From: Kordiimonas gwangyangensis DSM 19435 = JCM 12864
GTDB lineage: Bacteria; Pseudomonadota; Alphaproteobacteria; Sphingomonadales; Kordiimonadaceae
Length of the DNA stretch: 64,000 bases
NCBI RefSeq assembly: GCF_000375545.1
Contig: NZ_AQXF01000001.1
Span: 360,893-424,892 of the forward strand
Direction: 5' to 3'
Part shown: piece by piece, positions 42,655 to 51,441 of the stretch
How the letters are laid out: each line of letters starts with the position of its first letter
How positions within the stretch are numbered: the stretch's first letter is position 1
Position numbers and translations under genes: made by a program
The notes under the pieces: model-generated
Database searches by the model: none
The model's input: only the letters and a program-made list of their open reading frames with translations
Told to the model about the DNA's origin: nothing

Positions 42655-42773
42655 TGAAAAAGCTGTTCAAGGCCACCCTGATCATCGGCCTTCTGGCCTC
42701 AAGCGCGCTGGGCGTCACTGCCTGCGGCAAAAAGGGTGACGTGAAGCCGCCACCAAGCTACCAGAACGACTAG
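42654..42773 (+). CDS. lptM: Small lipoprotein, LptM-like
   Basis: A 39-residue lipoprotein overlapping argH (TGATG). [20 protein letters not shown] is the signal; the lipobox VTAC is followed by GKKGDVKPPPSYQND, which matches the CGxKGxLxxP pattern of LptM/YifL proteins. In E. coli LptM helps LptD disulfide maturation in LPS export. The position between argH and lysA is the usual one for this gene in proteobacteria. Confidence 0.85.
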   Translation: MKKLFKATLIIGLLASSALGVTACGKKGDVKPPPSYQND

Positions 42774-42789
42774 GACCGGGCAGAACCCC

Positions 42790-44058
42790 ATGGACCATTT
42801 TGAATACAGAGACGGCCAACTGATGGCCGAAGATGTGGCGCTTGCGGACATTGCCGAAAGCGTGGGCACCCCGGTTTATGTGTATTCCTCCGCCACGCTC
42901 AAACGGCACTTCCGTGTGTTCCGTGAGGCGTTCGCCGGCGTGAACCCGCTGATCTGTTTTGCGGTCAAGGCCAACAGCAATCAGGCAGTTCTGAAGACGC
43001 TCGCCCGCGAGGGCGCGGGCGCGGACGTTGTAAGCCTTGGTGAACTAATGCGCGCCACCAACGCGGGCATTCCGGGTGAGCGCATCGTCTTCTCCGGCGT
43101 TGGTAAAACCGAGGAAGAGATGGAAGCCGCGCTTGCAGCCGGCATCAAGCAGTTCAGTGTCGAAAGCGAAGCGGAACTTGAAGCGCTTAACCTTGTGGCA
43201 GGCCGTGTGGGTAAAATCGCGCCTGTCTCCATCCGGGTAAACCCGGATGTGGACGCCATGACCCACGCCAAAATCTCCACCGGCAAGTCGGAAAACAAGT
43301 TTGGCATCGCCTGGACGCGCGCTGATGCGGTTTATGCCCGCATCAAGGAATTGCCGCACGTGAAAGCCGTGGCGGTGAACCTGCATATTGGCTCGCAGCT
43401 CACCAAGCTTGAACCCTTCCGCGAAGCGTTTGAGCGTGTGCTCGGCCTTGTGCGGGACCTGCGCGCCAAAGGCCACGACATCCGCCATGTCGATCTCGGC
43501 GGTGGGCTTGGCATTCCCTATGACCCCGAAGCCGCGACACCGCCCGCCCCTGCTGCCTATGGTGAGATGATCCTTGAGGTCATGGGCGATATGGACTGCG
43601 ACATCATCCTTGAGCCCGGCCGCCTGATTGCGGGCAACGCCGGTGTGCTGCTGACACGCACCATTTACGTGAAGACGGGCGAAAACCGCACCTTCTATAT
43701 CCTGGATGCGGCGATGAACGACCTCGCGCGCCCCGCCATGTATGACGCCTACCACGGCATCGTACCGGTTGCCGAGCCTGCGGGCAGCGAGAAGATGACG
43801 GCGGATTTCGTCGGGCCCGTTTGCGAAAGCAGTGACGTGTTCGCGAAAGACCGCAAGACAGCGCCCCTTGAAGCGGGTGACCTTGTGGCGATCAAATCCG
43901 CGGGTGCATACGGTGCGGTGATGGCGTCAACCTACAACAGCCGCCCGCTGGTGCCGGAAGTGCTGGTGGACGGAGAGAGGTTTGCGGTGATCAGGAAGCG
44001 GCAGACGCTTCAGGAATTGCTGTCGCTCGATAGCGTCCCGTCATGGCTTGAGGACTGA
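42790..44058 (+). CDS. lysA: Diaminopimelate decarboxylase
   Basis: A 422-residue PLP enzyme of fold type III. It has the PLP-lysine motif FAVKANSNQAVLKTL, VSIRVNPDVDAMTH, a glycine-rich phosphate site (VDLGGGLGIPY), HIGSQL, ILEPGRLIAGNAG, and the C-terminal CESSDVFAKDR and GAYGAVMASTYNSRP. It converts meso-diaminopimelate to lysine. The 3' end overlaps the oppositely oriented response-regulator gene by 49 bases. Confidence 0.96.
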   Translation: MDHFEYRDGQLMAEDVALADIAESVGTPVYVYSSATLKRHFRVFREAFAGVNPLICFAVKANSNQAVLKTLAREGAGADVVSLGELMRATNAGIPGERIVFSGVGKTEEEMEAALAAGIKQFSVESEAELEALNLVAGRVGKIAPVSIRVNPDVDAMTHAKISTGKSENKFGIAWTRADAVYARIKELPHVKAVAVNLHIGSQLTKLEPFREAFERVLGLVRDLRAKGHDIRHVDLGGGLGIPYDPEAATPPAPAAYGEMILEVMGDMDCDIILEPGRLIAGNAGVLLTRTIYVKTGENRTFYILDAAMNDLARPAMYDAYHGIVPVAEPAGSEKMTADFVGPVCESSDVFAKDRKTAPLEAGDLVAIKSAGAYGAVMASTYNSRPLVPEVLVDGERFAVIRKRQTLQELLSLDSVPSWLED

Positions 44059-44468
44059 CGAGGCTTATCCTCAACCTCATCCATGTCGTCTTCCTTTGCA
44101 CGCTGACGTGCGGCGGCAAGCGCCTTATTCACTGTGCTCAGAAGCTGGTCCATGGTGAAGGGTTTCGAGAGAAGCCCTTCAATCAGCAGGGAAAGATTGT
44201 GCGCGCGCTGGCGCTCATTGGCGTAACCGGTCATCAGGATGATGGGAACATGCGGCCGTGTGGCGCGGACTTTGAGCGCAAGCGAAATACCGTCCATAAG
44301 TGGCATCACGATATCGCTGACAAGAAGGTCGAAGTGATGTTCGTTCATCTGCTCGACCGCTTGTGCGCCGTCGTGGGCTACAAGAACCGTGTGGCCATGC
44401 AGGGTCAGCACACGACAAACATAGTCGCGCACCGCTTCTTCATCTTCGACTACCAGCACCCTTGCCAC
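44010..44468 (-). CDS. CpdR-like single-domain response regulator
   Basis: A 152-residue receiver-only protein. GTG 44468 is preferred over GTG 44492 because GGGAG lies six bases upstream and the product then starts MARVLVVEDEEAVRDYV, as in CpdR. Phospho-acceptor Asp52 lies in LLVSDIVMPLMDG; ILMTGYAN and SKPFTMDQLL are the Thr/Lys sites. CpdR controls ClpXP-dependent degradation in the alphaproteobacterial cell cycle; here identity is inferred from the receiver sequence and length. A charged C-terminal tail (about 30 residues, KEDDMDEVEDK) is extra. It overlaps lysA in antisense. Confidence 0.72.
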   Translation of the reverse strand: MARVLVVEDEEAVRDYVCRVLTLHGHTVLVAHDGAQAVEQMNEHHFDLLVSDIVMPLMDGISLALKVRATRPHVPIILMTGYANERQRAHNLSLLIEGLLSKPFTMDQLLSTVNKALAAARQRAKEDDMDEVEDKPRQSSSHDGTLSSDSNS

Positions 44469-44501
44469 ACCCGGCACTCCCGCTAAAATCACGGAGCGCC
44501 G

Positions 44502-45056
44502 TTATGCACGCCCCATTTTGCCGATGAACGGCAACTCTCTGTACCGATATGCAATATCCATTCCATATCCGATAACAAATATATCCGGGCACTCGAAACC
44601 AACAAAATCAGGGTTAATATTTGTTAACTGTCCCTGGCTTTTGTCAAGCAATACAACACTTGTTACACTTTCTGCCCCCTGGGCGAGAAAATATTTCCGT
44701 GCAAACTCCAACGTTTTGCCGTGTTCGAATATATCGTCGATCACCAAAACATCGCGGCCCTCAACAGGCAGGTCAGACGCCGAGATGAGGCTAACAGAGC
44801 CGGACTTTCTGTCTTTTTCGAGGCGAATGAAATCCATCTCCATCACACATCCGCGGGCGGACATGGCGCGGGTCAGGTCCGCGGCGAACATCATGGCGCC
44901 GTTCATCAGCACTTGTGCGACAGGTTCGGTGTCGAACCACCTTGTCAGGCGGGCGGCGAGGTCATCGACCTTCGCCACGATTTCGTCAGCCGTAAACACC
45001 GGTTCGATGCCGTGATGTGCATCGCCCGCTTTATTCCAGTCAAAAAAATGATCCAT
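44502..45056 (-). CDS. hpt: Hypoxanthine phosphoribosyltransferase
   Basis: A 184-residue type I phosphoribosyltransferase. The PRPP-binding motif is DVLVIDDIFEHGKTL (about residues 95-109), and there is the hood motif near the N-terminus, with VVLLDKSQGQ and FVGFECPDIFVIGYGMDIA late (purine-site block). It salvages hypoxanthine and guanine with PRPP. Its ATG overlaps the stop codon of the upstream zinc-ribbon gene by one base, and the CpdR-like gene follows 33 bases downstream, so all three may form one operon. Confidence 0.92.
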   Translation of the reverse strand: MDHFFDWNKAGDAHHGIEPVFTADEIVAKVDDLAARLTRWFDTEPVAQVLMNGAMMFAADLTRAMSARGCVMEMDFIRLEKDRKSGSVSLISASDLPVEGRDVLVIDDIFEHGKTLEFARKYFLAQGAESVTSVVLLDKSQGQLTNINPDFVGFECPDIFVIGYGMDIAYRYRELPFIGKMGRA

Positions 45057-46171
45057 TATTCGCTAGACCGTGCTTCTGCGTCGGAGCGTGAGCCTTTGAT
45101 GGCATCCACCTTCACATTGGCGGCTCCGCTCGGGATGGGATAAAGGCTGGTTTCAAAATTGAGCCGGGCTTTGCGGCGCATGATTTGCCCCGGCGGGTCG
45201 ACCACCCAGCTGGTAAGCTGGCGGCCATCCTTATCAAGCACCTGCACCTGCACCTTCGGCACCGTGGCGCTTGTGCGGTCGCTCGTATTCTCAATAAAGC
45301 CACGCACCATGAGCGTGTTGCGGCCATCGACAGTCTCAACCCGCGTGCGGTCGTTATGGAGCTTGGCAGAAATATAAGGCTCTTCTTCCGCAAGCGGTTT
45401 GGAGAGCGGCTCACCGTCTTCCGTTTGTTCCTCGCGGAAACGCTCAATGTCTTCAACGCCATCGAACATTTCATAGAAACCGGCCATGCCCGGCATTTTG
45501 TAGATGACTTCTTCTTTCATGAAGACAAGGAGGTATAGCACCACAAGCCAGAAAATGACCAGCAGGCCCCAGCCTGCCGTCAGCACCTTGCGCTTGCGCG
45601 CCTTGGCATCCCGCTCCGACTGGCGGCGCTGTTCGGACCGGCGACGGGCGAGGAAATCATCTTCGTCATAGTCGTCTTCCGTACCTGCCTTGCCGGATTT
45701 AGCGGGTGCAGCGTCTTCATCATCATCGTCGTCGAAGCCGAAGTCGTTACCCAGCGTTTGCTTGAGCGCCTGCGCGACACCAAAATCGTCGTCGTCCGGC
45801 AAGTGTTCATCGCGTGACGCAGCCATCGGGGCTGGCGCGCGCACATCACCGTCATCATCGTAGATATCTTCATCCACGGGCGGCGGTGGTGGCGGTGCGT
45901 CATCAAAACCACTGGAGACCACATTGCGCACGGCAGCCGCACGGGCCGCAAGGCCTGCGTCCATGTCTGGGTCTGGCATGCGCGGGGCGGGAGCTGCCGG
46001 GCGCGGCGCAGCAGGGCGCGGCGGCGCCGGTGGCGGCGTGCGCTTCAACTGCGCGGGCGACGCCTTCCAGCTGTGTTTGCATTTGGCGCAACGCACGGTG
46101 CGCCCCTCAGGCGGAATGGCCCCGTCGGGAACGTTGAATTTAGCCTCACACGACGGACAAACTAGGATCAT
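45056..46171 (-). CDS. MJ0042-type zinc-ribbon membrane protein with DUF3426 domain
   Basis: A 371-residue protein. ATG 46171 gives MILVCPSCEAKFNVP, the zinc ribbon (CPSC ... CAKC, residues 5-34). A long proline-, alanine- and Asp/Glu-rich disordered region (about 45-175, with PPPAPPRPAAPRPAAPAP and runs of Asp) follows, then a basic stretch, one membrane helix (about 205-228, WGLLVIFWLVVLYLLVFM) and a C-terminal beta domain of the DUF3426 type. It is widespread in alphaproteobacteria next to ftsEX, but its role is unknown. The cytoplasmic zinc ribbon and periplasmic domain suggest a link across the envelope. Confidence 0.85.
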   Translation of the reverse strand: MILVCPSCEAKFNVPDGAIPPEGRTVRCAKCKHSWKASPAQLKRTPPPAPPRPAAPRPAAPAPRMPDPDMDAGLAARAAAVRNVVSSGFDDAPPPPPPVDEDIYDDDGDVRAPAPMAASRDEHLPDDDDFGVAQALKQTLGNDFGFDDDDDEDAAPAKSGKAGTEDDYDEDDFLARRRSEQRRQSERDAKARKRKVLTAGWGLLVIFWLVVLYLLVFMKEEVIYKMPGMAGFYEMFDGVEDIERFREEQTEDGEPLSKPLAEEEPYISAKLHNDRTRVETVDGRNTLMVRGFIENTSDRTSATVPKVQVQVLDKDGRQLTSWVVDPPGQIMRRKARLNFETSLYPIPSGAANVKVDAIKGSRSDAEARSSE

Positions 46172-46408
46172 AAATCGGCCCGGACATTCCTTTAGCCAGC
46201 GCAGTAGGCACACGGCTCGTTCGAAGTAGGTTTTTCAACTGTATATGAAAGCACACAAAAAACTCAAGCGTCTGGCGTCATCATATCGCGCCAAAGCCAT
46301 AATATTGTCACAGGCATCAAGGACATAAGGGCAGGAACCAGTTAAAATGCCAACTGGACGCAGCGCATGGCATATGCAATTCTGCGCGCGATACCGGTGG
46401 GAGCAGTA

Positions 46409-47095
46409 ATGATTACCTTTGAAAATGTTGGCATGCGCTACGGCATGGGGGCTGAGGTTCTGAAAGACATCAGCTTCACCTTGGAAAAGGGCTCGTTTCA
46501 TTTTCTCATGGGACCGTCGGGTGCGGGTAAAACCACCCTCCTCAAACTGCTGTACCTTGCGCACCGCCCGTCTCGCGGGCTGATCAATTTTTTTGGCCGC
46601 GACCTGATGACACTTGAGCGCGAGGTGCTGCCGCGCCTCAGGCGCCGCGTTGGTGTGGTGTTCCAGGACTTCCGCCTTTTTGACCATATGACCGCGTTCG
46701 AGAATGTGGCCTTGCCGCTGCGCATTCAGGGCGCGAAGAAGGCGCAGGTCGCCGACCATGTGGAAGAGCTGCTGTCCTGGGTTGGCCTTGAAGACCGCAT
46801 GCACGCGCGCCCGGCCACGCTTTCAGGCGGGGAGAAGCAGCGTGTGGCCATCGCCCGCGCCATCATCAACAAACCCGACCTTCTGGTGGCGGATGAGCCC
46901 ACCGGTAACGTGGACCCCGAGATGTCCCGCCGGCTGATGCACCTGTTTGTGGCGCTCAACAAGGAAGGTACCACCATTGTGGTCGCGACCCACGATGACA
47001 CGCTGGTGCGCGAAATGGCGGCCCCTACGCTCAAACTCGACAAGGGTGAACTCAGCTTCATTCCGGGCGGCCGACCGGTGGATCCGGGAGAATGA
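46409..47095 (+). CDS. ftsE: Cell division ATP-binding protein FtsE
   Basis: A 228-residue ABC ATPase. ATG 46409 has GGGAG six bases upstream; a longer frame from 46367 is not needed. Walker A is GPSGAGKTT, the signature is [15 protein letters not shown], and Walker B is [12 protein letters not shown]. FtsE with FtsX regulates septal peptidoglycan hydrolysis. The ATG of ftsX lies within its stop region (overlap by four bases). Upstream, CCAGTT/AACTGG arms (46338-46357) flank a small dyad. Confidence 0.95.
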   Translation: MITFENVGMRYGMGAEVLKDISFTLEKGSFHFLMGPSGAGKTTLLKLLYLAHRPSRGLINFFGRDLMTLEREVLPRLRRRVGVVFQDFRLFDHMTAFENVALPLRIQGAKKAQVADHVEELLSWVGLEDRMHARPATLSGGEKQRVAIARAIINKPDLLVADEPTGNVDPEMSRRLMHLFVALNKEGTTIVVATHDDTLVREMAAPTLKLDKGELSFIPGGRPVDPGE

Positions 47096-47973
47096 ATATG
47101 TGGGGCCGCACACTACAGTTCCTGCCGAAGGACATGCGCGAAGGCCTGCTACCGTGGGTGATTGGCGTGATGCTGTTCCTGTGCACCCTTGCGCTTGCCT
47201 GCGGGCTTGCGCTTGGCCGCGGCCTTGAACGCTGGAGCGCGGGGCTGACCACCAACCTGACCGTTCAGATCGCCGTCCTTGACGACCGCGAGCGCGCAAA
47301 ACAGACGGATGCGGCGCTCACGCTCCTGCGGGCTACACCCGGCATTGTGGAAGCCAATGTGCTGGCGGATGCTGACGTTGTTGCCCTTCTGCGCCCGTGG
47401 CTTGGTGAAATGCCCTTTGATACCGGCCTGCCGATCCCGACCCTGATTGACGTGAAACTGTCACGCCCCGACGCCGTCAGCACACTGGGCCTCAGGGAAC
47501 GCCTGATTGCCGCCGCGCCCGGCGCGCAACTTGACGACCATCAGGAATGGATGAGCCAAGTGCTGGACCTCGCCGCCGTTGTGCGCCTGCTGCTTGCGGG
47601 TATCGTGGTCATGGTGGTCATGAGCACGGTCGCCATTGTGATTTTTGGTTGCCGCGCGGGGCTTGCCACCCACCGGGAGAGTATCGAGATCATGCACCTG
47701 ATGGGCGCGGAAGACGCGACCATCTCGCGCGCATTTGACGAACGGTATATGTCCCACGGTCTCAAGGGCGGGCTTGTGGGTGTGCTGCTCGCGGCCCTCA
47801 CGCTCTATTTTGTTGCCCATATGGCGGAACGCATGGGCCAAGGCCTGTTGACCGCGTCCCTGCCCACGGCGGACAGCCTCATCTGGCTTGGGCTTCTGCC
47901 CATTGTCTCGGCCCTTCTCACCATGCTGACCGCGCGCATCACTGTGCGCAGGGCCCTGTTGAAACTGATGTAA
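47092..47973 (+). CDS. ftsX: Cell division protein FtsX
   Basis: A 293-residue protein with four membrane helices: about 20-42 ([21 protein letters not shown]), then a periplasmic domain, then three more ([60 protein letters not shown]). This is the FtsX permease layout. It overlaps ftsE by four bases, and a YdcF-like gene starts three bases after its stop codon. In alphaproteobacteria the pair helps with septation and cell-wall remodelling. Confidence 0.94.
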   Translation: MNMWGRTLQFLPKDMREGLLPWVIGVMLFLCTLALACGLALGRGLERWSAGLTTNLTVQIAVLDDRERAKQTDAALTLLRATPGIVEANVLADADVVALLRPWLGEMPFDTGLPIPTLIDVKLSRPDAVSTLGLRERLIAAAPGAQLDDHQEWMSQVLDLAAVVRLLLAGIVVMVVMSTVAIVIFGCRAGLATHRESIEIMHLMGAEDATISRAFDERYMSHGLKGGLVGVLLAALTLYFVAHMAERMGQGLLTASLPTADSLIWLGLLPIVSALLTMLTARITVRRALLKLM

Positions 47974-47976
47974 CGG

Positions 47977-48549
47977 ATGTCTCTTATGGCGGCAGGCAGG
48001 GCAAAAGGCATGAAATATCTGTTCCGGGGACTGCTGTACCTCGCGGTCGCGTGGCTTCTCGGGTTCGGCTATTTCTACCTGACCCTGCCCGAAGAACCGG
48101 CGGAGATGCCGGGCGCGGACGCCATTGTGGTGCTGACCGGCGGTGCCGGGCGGCTTGAGGCTGGCCTCAGGCTCCTTGAGGCCAAGGTCGCCAAGCGCAT
48201 GCTGGTCTCGGGCGTGAACCCTGTGGTCAAAAGCGGCGAGTTGAGTGCAATCACCGGCACCGAGCAGGCAACCTTCAACTGTTGTGTCGACCTAGGCAAA
48301 ATGGCGACCAACACCAAAAGTAACGCGGAAGAAGCAGCGGACTGGGCCAATGTATATGGCTTCACCTCGATCGTGCTGGTGACGGCGGACTATCATATCC
48401 CCCGCAGCATGATCCTGTTCCGGAAAGCCATGCCGGGCGTGCGCATTATTGCGCATCCGGTGTCCGGTGATTGGCCTGTCCTTTTTCTCGCCAAAGAATA
48501 TAGTAAATATGTCGTCACGCTGATCACCCATGCGGGGCAGCATAAGTGA
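47977..48549 (+). CDS. YdcF family (DUF218) protein
   Basis: A 190-residue protein. One N-terminal membrane helix (about 13-35) is followed by the DUF218 domain: DAIVVLTGGAGRLEAGLRLLEAK, MLVSGVNPVV, TKSNAEEAADWANVYG and IVLVTADYHIPRSMILFRK. Family members such as E. coli YdcF bind S-adenosylmethionine, and relatives act in envelope or vitamin B12 transport. The exact role is unknown. The gene is almost certainly cotranscribed with ftsEX, where this association is common. Confidence 0.88.
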   Translation: MSLMAAGRAKGMKYLFRGLLYLAVAWLLGFGYFYLTLPEEPAEMPGADAIVVLTGGAGRLEAGLRLLEAKVAKRMLVSGVNPVVKSGELSAITGTEQATFNCCVDLGKMATNTKSNAEEAADWANVYGFTSIVLVTADYHIPRSMILFRKAMPGVRIIAHPVSGDWPVLFLAKEYSKYVVTLITHAGQHK

Positions 48550-48579
48550 TGCCAGTAAAAGTGATGTTTGGGAGCAATC

Positions 48580-49524
48580 ATGAATAAGGCGCGCGCCCTT
48601 CTGGGGCTTATCTTCATTGCTATCCTCGTGTATTGCGGGCTTTGGTATACCGCTGCCTTCAAGGCAGAAAAGCAAGCCGCCCGCGAACTGGCCGACCTGC
48701 GCGACAAGGGCTTCAAGGTTGAACACGGCAAGATCAAACTTTCCGGTTTTCCTTACCGCATTGTGCTGACGATTGACGGCCTCAGTGTTGAAACGCGCGG
48801 GCCCGGCATGGACTTTGGCGCCAATAGCGTGACCCTGATCAGCCATCTCTGGACCCCCGGTCACTGGATGGTGGAAGGCCGCGAGGTTCGCGCCGCCTTC
48901 GCTGATGAGGCGGTCAAATTCACTGACGGTTACATGCGCGCGAGCTACAAACAGCATGGTGAAGACCAGGCGGTGATCGCGGTTGATTCCTACGAGACCG
49001 AAGATTTCCTGCTTGAAGCCGCGCCGGGGCTGAAGGCACCCACGAGCCTAAAGAACTGGCAACTTTTCCTGCGCTATGACGGCACGGCGGAGGCATCTGA
49101 TGGGCTTTATGAAAAACGTTTCCTTGATTTCAAGCTGACGCTCGATAGTGGTAACCGGCTGGAACTGGCGGGCGGCGTGATGGGTCCGCCCCTGCTGGAC
49201 TGGACCCGTGATGCCCTTGGCGCATGGCGGGACGCTGGTGGCCTTCTGGAGCTCGACAGTATCGACCTTGCAATCCGCGGTGCACGCGCGAAGGGCAACG
49301 CAAGCCTGACCATTGATGAAGATTTCAAGCCGCTTGGCAGTGCCAGCCTTGCCATCGCCGGCGGCCCGGCGCTTGCCAAATACCTCATGGATATGGGCTT
49401 TGAGGAAGCCAGCTCGCTTGAAGAGATGGGCACGCAGGCCGAGAGCATTTCGGTGATGGCGCAAATGGGGCAGCTCAATATCGGCTCCTCCCCCATCGCC
49501 ATGATGAAACCGGTGATCGACTAG
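48580..49524 (+). CDS. DUF2125 domain-containing protein
   Basis: A 314-residue protein. ATG 48580 follows GGGAGC. An N-terminal helix (about 5-23, LLGLIFIAILVYCGLWYTAAF) anchors it, then a mostly beta-rich periplasmic domain with LSGFPYRIVLTIDGLSVE and SHLWTPGHWMVEGREVRAAF. The shape resembles AsmA-like or lipid-transport bridge domains, which DUF2125 shares at low level. It lies 31 bases after ydcF and closes the operon. Role unknown. Confidence 0.82.
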   Translation: MNKARALLGLIFIAILVYCGLWYTAAFKAEKQAARELADLRDKGFKVEHGKIKLSGFPYRIVLTIDGLSVETRGPGMDFGANSVTLISHLWTPGHWMVEGREVRAAFADEAVKFTDGYMRASYKQHGEDQAVIAVDSYETEDFLLEAAPGLKAPTSLKNWQLFLRYDGTAEASDGLYEKRFLDFKLTLDSGNRLELAGGVMGPPLLDWTRDALGAWRDAGGLLELDSIDLAIRGARAKGNASLTIDEDFKPLGSASLAIAGGPALAKYLMDMGFEEASSLEEMGTQAESISVMAQMGQLNIGSSPIAMMKPVID

Positions 49525-49567
49525 GGCTCAAAAACTTTCACGCTTTCTCTTTCCTCTCACGCGCATA

Positions 49568-49584
49568 GCCTATGTTATATAGGC
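49568..49584. promoter_or_regulatory. Dyad GCCTAT-N5-ATAGGC upstream of the SDR gene
   Basis: GCCTAT (49568-49573) and ATAGGC (49579-49584) flank GTTAT, 29 bases before the SDR start codon. It could be an operator for an unidentified regulator. Confidence 0.35.
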
Positions 49585-49613
49585 ATGGACTTTCGGGAAG
49601 AGGAGCAAGGGTC

Positions 49614-50480
49614 ATGAGCCTTAAAGGCAAAACCATTTTCATGAGCGGCGGCAGCCGCGGTATCGGCCTCGCCATCGCGCTGCGGGCAGCGAAGGACGGC
49701 GCCAATGTCGCCATCGGCGCCAAGACGGCGGAACCGAACCCCAAGCTGCCCGGCACCATCTACACGGCGGCAGAAGAGATCGAGGCGGCGGGCGGCAAGG
49801 CGCTGCCGCTTATCTGTGACATCCGGTTCGAGGAGCAGGTACAGGCCGCCGTCGACAAGACGGTGGAAACCTTCGGCGGCATTGATATCTGCATCAATAA
49901 TGCGTCCGCCATCTCGCTCACCAACACGCAGATGACCGACATGAAGCGCTACGACCTGATGAACAACATCAACACGCGTGGCACCTTCATGGTCTCCAAA
50001 CTTTGCCTGCCGCACCTCAAGAAGGCGGACAACCCGCATATCCTCACGCTCTCGCCACCCCTTGATATGAACCCGCGCTGGTTCGCGCCGCATGTGGCCT
50101 ATTCCATCGCCAAATACGGCATGAGCCTGTGCACGCTTGGCATGGCGGCTGAGTTCAAGGCGGCGGGTATTGCCGTCAACTCGCTGTGGCCTTTCACCGC
50201 GATTGATACGGCGGCGATCAGGAATGTGATCGGCGGGGACGAGATGGCGAAAAACAGCCGCACGACCGAAATCATGGCCGACGCAGCACACGCCATCCTT
50301 GTGCGCAGCGCCAAGGAATGCAGCGGTAATTTCTTTATCGATGAAGAAGTCCTGCGCGCTGAGGGCGTGACCGACTTCACCAAATACGCGCCTGACGCGG
50401 ACGGCCCGCTGGTGCCCGATTTCTTTGTGCCCGACGAGGTGGTCGAACGACTGCCGACCGAAGTGATGAAGGTATGGTAA
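49614..50480 (+). CDS. Short-chain dehydrogenase/reductase, HSDL2-like
   Basis: A 288-residue SDR. ATG 49614 has AGGAGC upstream. The NAD(P)-binding motif is FMSGGSRGIGLAIAL, with GGIDICINNASAISL (NNAS) and the active-site Tyr-x-x-x-Lys in VAYSIAKYG. The insertion LPGTIYTAAEEIEAAGG and the C-terminal region TKYAPDADGPLVPDFF are characteristic of the hydroxysteroid dehydrogenase-like 2 subfamily. The substrate is unknown (possibly a fatty acyl or steroid-like alcohol). It is transcribed alone and ends in a bidirectional terminator. Confidence 0.87.
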   Translation: MSLKGKTIFMSGGSRGIGLAIALRAAKDGANVAIGAKTAEPNPKLPGTIYTAAEEIEAAGGKALPLICDIRFEEQVQAAVDKTVETFGGIDICINNASAISLTNTQMTDMKRYDLMNNINTRGTFMVSKLCLPHLKKADNPHILTLSPPLDMNPRWFAPHVAYSIAKYGMSLCTLGMAAEFKAAGIAVNSLWPFTAIDTAAIRNVIGGDEMAKNSRTTEIMADAAHAILVRSAKECSGNFFIDEEVLRAEGVTDFTKYAPDADGPLVPDFFVPDEVVERLPTEVMKVW

Positions 50481-50488
50481 AAATGAGA

Positions 50489-50512
50489 AAAGGCCGGGGT
50501 GACCCGGCCTTT
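50489..50512 (+). terminator. Bidirectional terminator between SDR and tyrC
   Basis: Stem AAAGGCCGGG/CCCGGCCTTT with loop GTGA; the right side runs into TTTGATTTT, and the left into A-rich sequence on the other strand. Confidence 0.9.
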
Positions 50513-50517
50513 GATTT

Positions 50518-51441
50518 TCAGTTCTCGTGCGGGCGGCCGAAGTCCGGTTTGGCGTCGTCTTGGCCCGCGTCAATAATACGGCGGCGGATTTCACGGGTAC
50601 GGCTGAACAGCTCAAACAGCGCGTCGCCGTCACCCCAGCGGATCGCGCGCTGCAGCGCCGTCAGGTCCTCACTGAAACGGCCGAGCATTTCAAGGACCGC
50701 ATCCTTATTGTTGAGGAACACATCCCGCCACATGGTGGGATCAGACGCCGCGATACGGGTAAAATCCCGGAAACCACCGGCGGAATATTTGATCACCTCA
50801 GAGCGTGTCACCTCTTCAAGGTCGGACGCTGTGCCTACGATGTTGTAGGCAATCAGGTGCGGCACGTGGGAGGTGATGGCGAGCACGAGGTCATGATGCC
50901 GTGCGTCCATGATCTCGACCGTGCTGCCCATACCACGCCAGAGGGCGGTCAGCTTCTCAAGCGCGCCCTCGTCCACGCCTTCAGGCGGTGTGAGGATGCA
51001 CCAGCGGCCATCAAACAGCGTGGCGAAACCGGCGGCAGGGCCAGACTGCTCCGTGCCCGCAACGGGGTGACCGGGGATGAGGTGTGCGTGCGACGGCAGC
51101 AGCGGCTCCAGCGCCTTGAACACACTTTCCTTCACCGAGCCGACGTCAGAGATAATCGCGCCTTCCTTGAGGTGTGCAGCCATCGCCGCACCCACAGACG
51201 CCATGGCGCCCACGGGCACCGCGAGGATGACAAGGTCACTATCCGCCACTGCGTCAGCCACACTGGCGTGGTAGCTGTCGGCAAGCTTCAGGCTTTCGGC
51301 CTCAGCGATCACTTCCGCGCTGGCGTCCGCCAGTGCCAGATGCGCCGTCAGCTTCCCGCGCCGGATTGCCCGCGCGACTGAGGAGCCGATGAGCCCCGCG
51401 CCGATGATGGTGATGCGGTCGAATACGATACCATCAGTCAT
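50518..51441 (-). CDS. tyrC: Prephenate/cyclohexadienyl dehydrogenase
   Basis: A 307-residue NAD-dependent enzyme. ATG 51441 is taken; a GTG lies one codon before. It has the Rossmann start ITIIGAGLIGSSVARAI, DLVILAVPVGAMASV, ISDVGSVKESVFKAL, LIPGHPVAGTEQSGP and the helical domain with the catalytic ITSHVPHLIAY (His) block. It oxidises prephenate or arogenate toward tyrosine. It overlaps hisC by eight bases, a pairing common in alphaproteobacteria because HisC often doubles as the aromatic transaminase. Confidence 0.93.
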   Translation of the reverse strand: MTDGIVFDRITIIGAGLIGSSVARAIRRGKLTAHLALADASAEVIAEAESLKLADSYHASVADAVADSDLVILAVPVGAMASVGAAMAAHLKEGAIISDVGSVKESVFKALEPLLPSHAHLIPGHPVAGTEQSGPAAGFATLFDGRWCILTPPEGVDEGALEKLTALWRGMGSTVEIMDARHHDLVLAITSHVPHLIAYNIVGTASDLEEVTRSEVIKYSAGGFRDFTRIAASDPTMWRDVFLNNKDAVLEMLGRFSEDLTALQRAIRWGDGDALFELFSRTREIRRRIIDAGQDDAKPDFGRPHEN

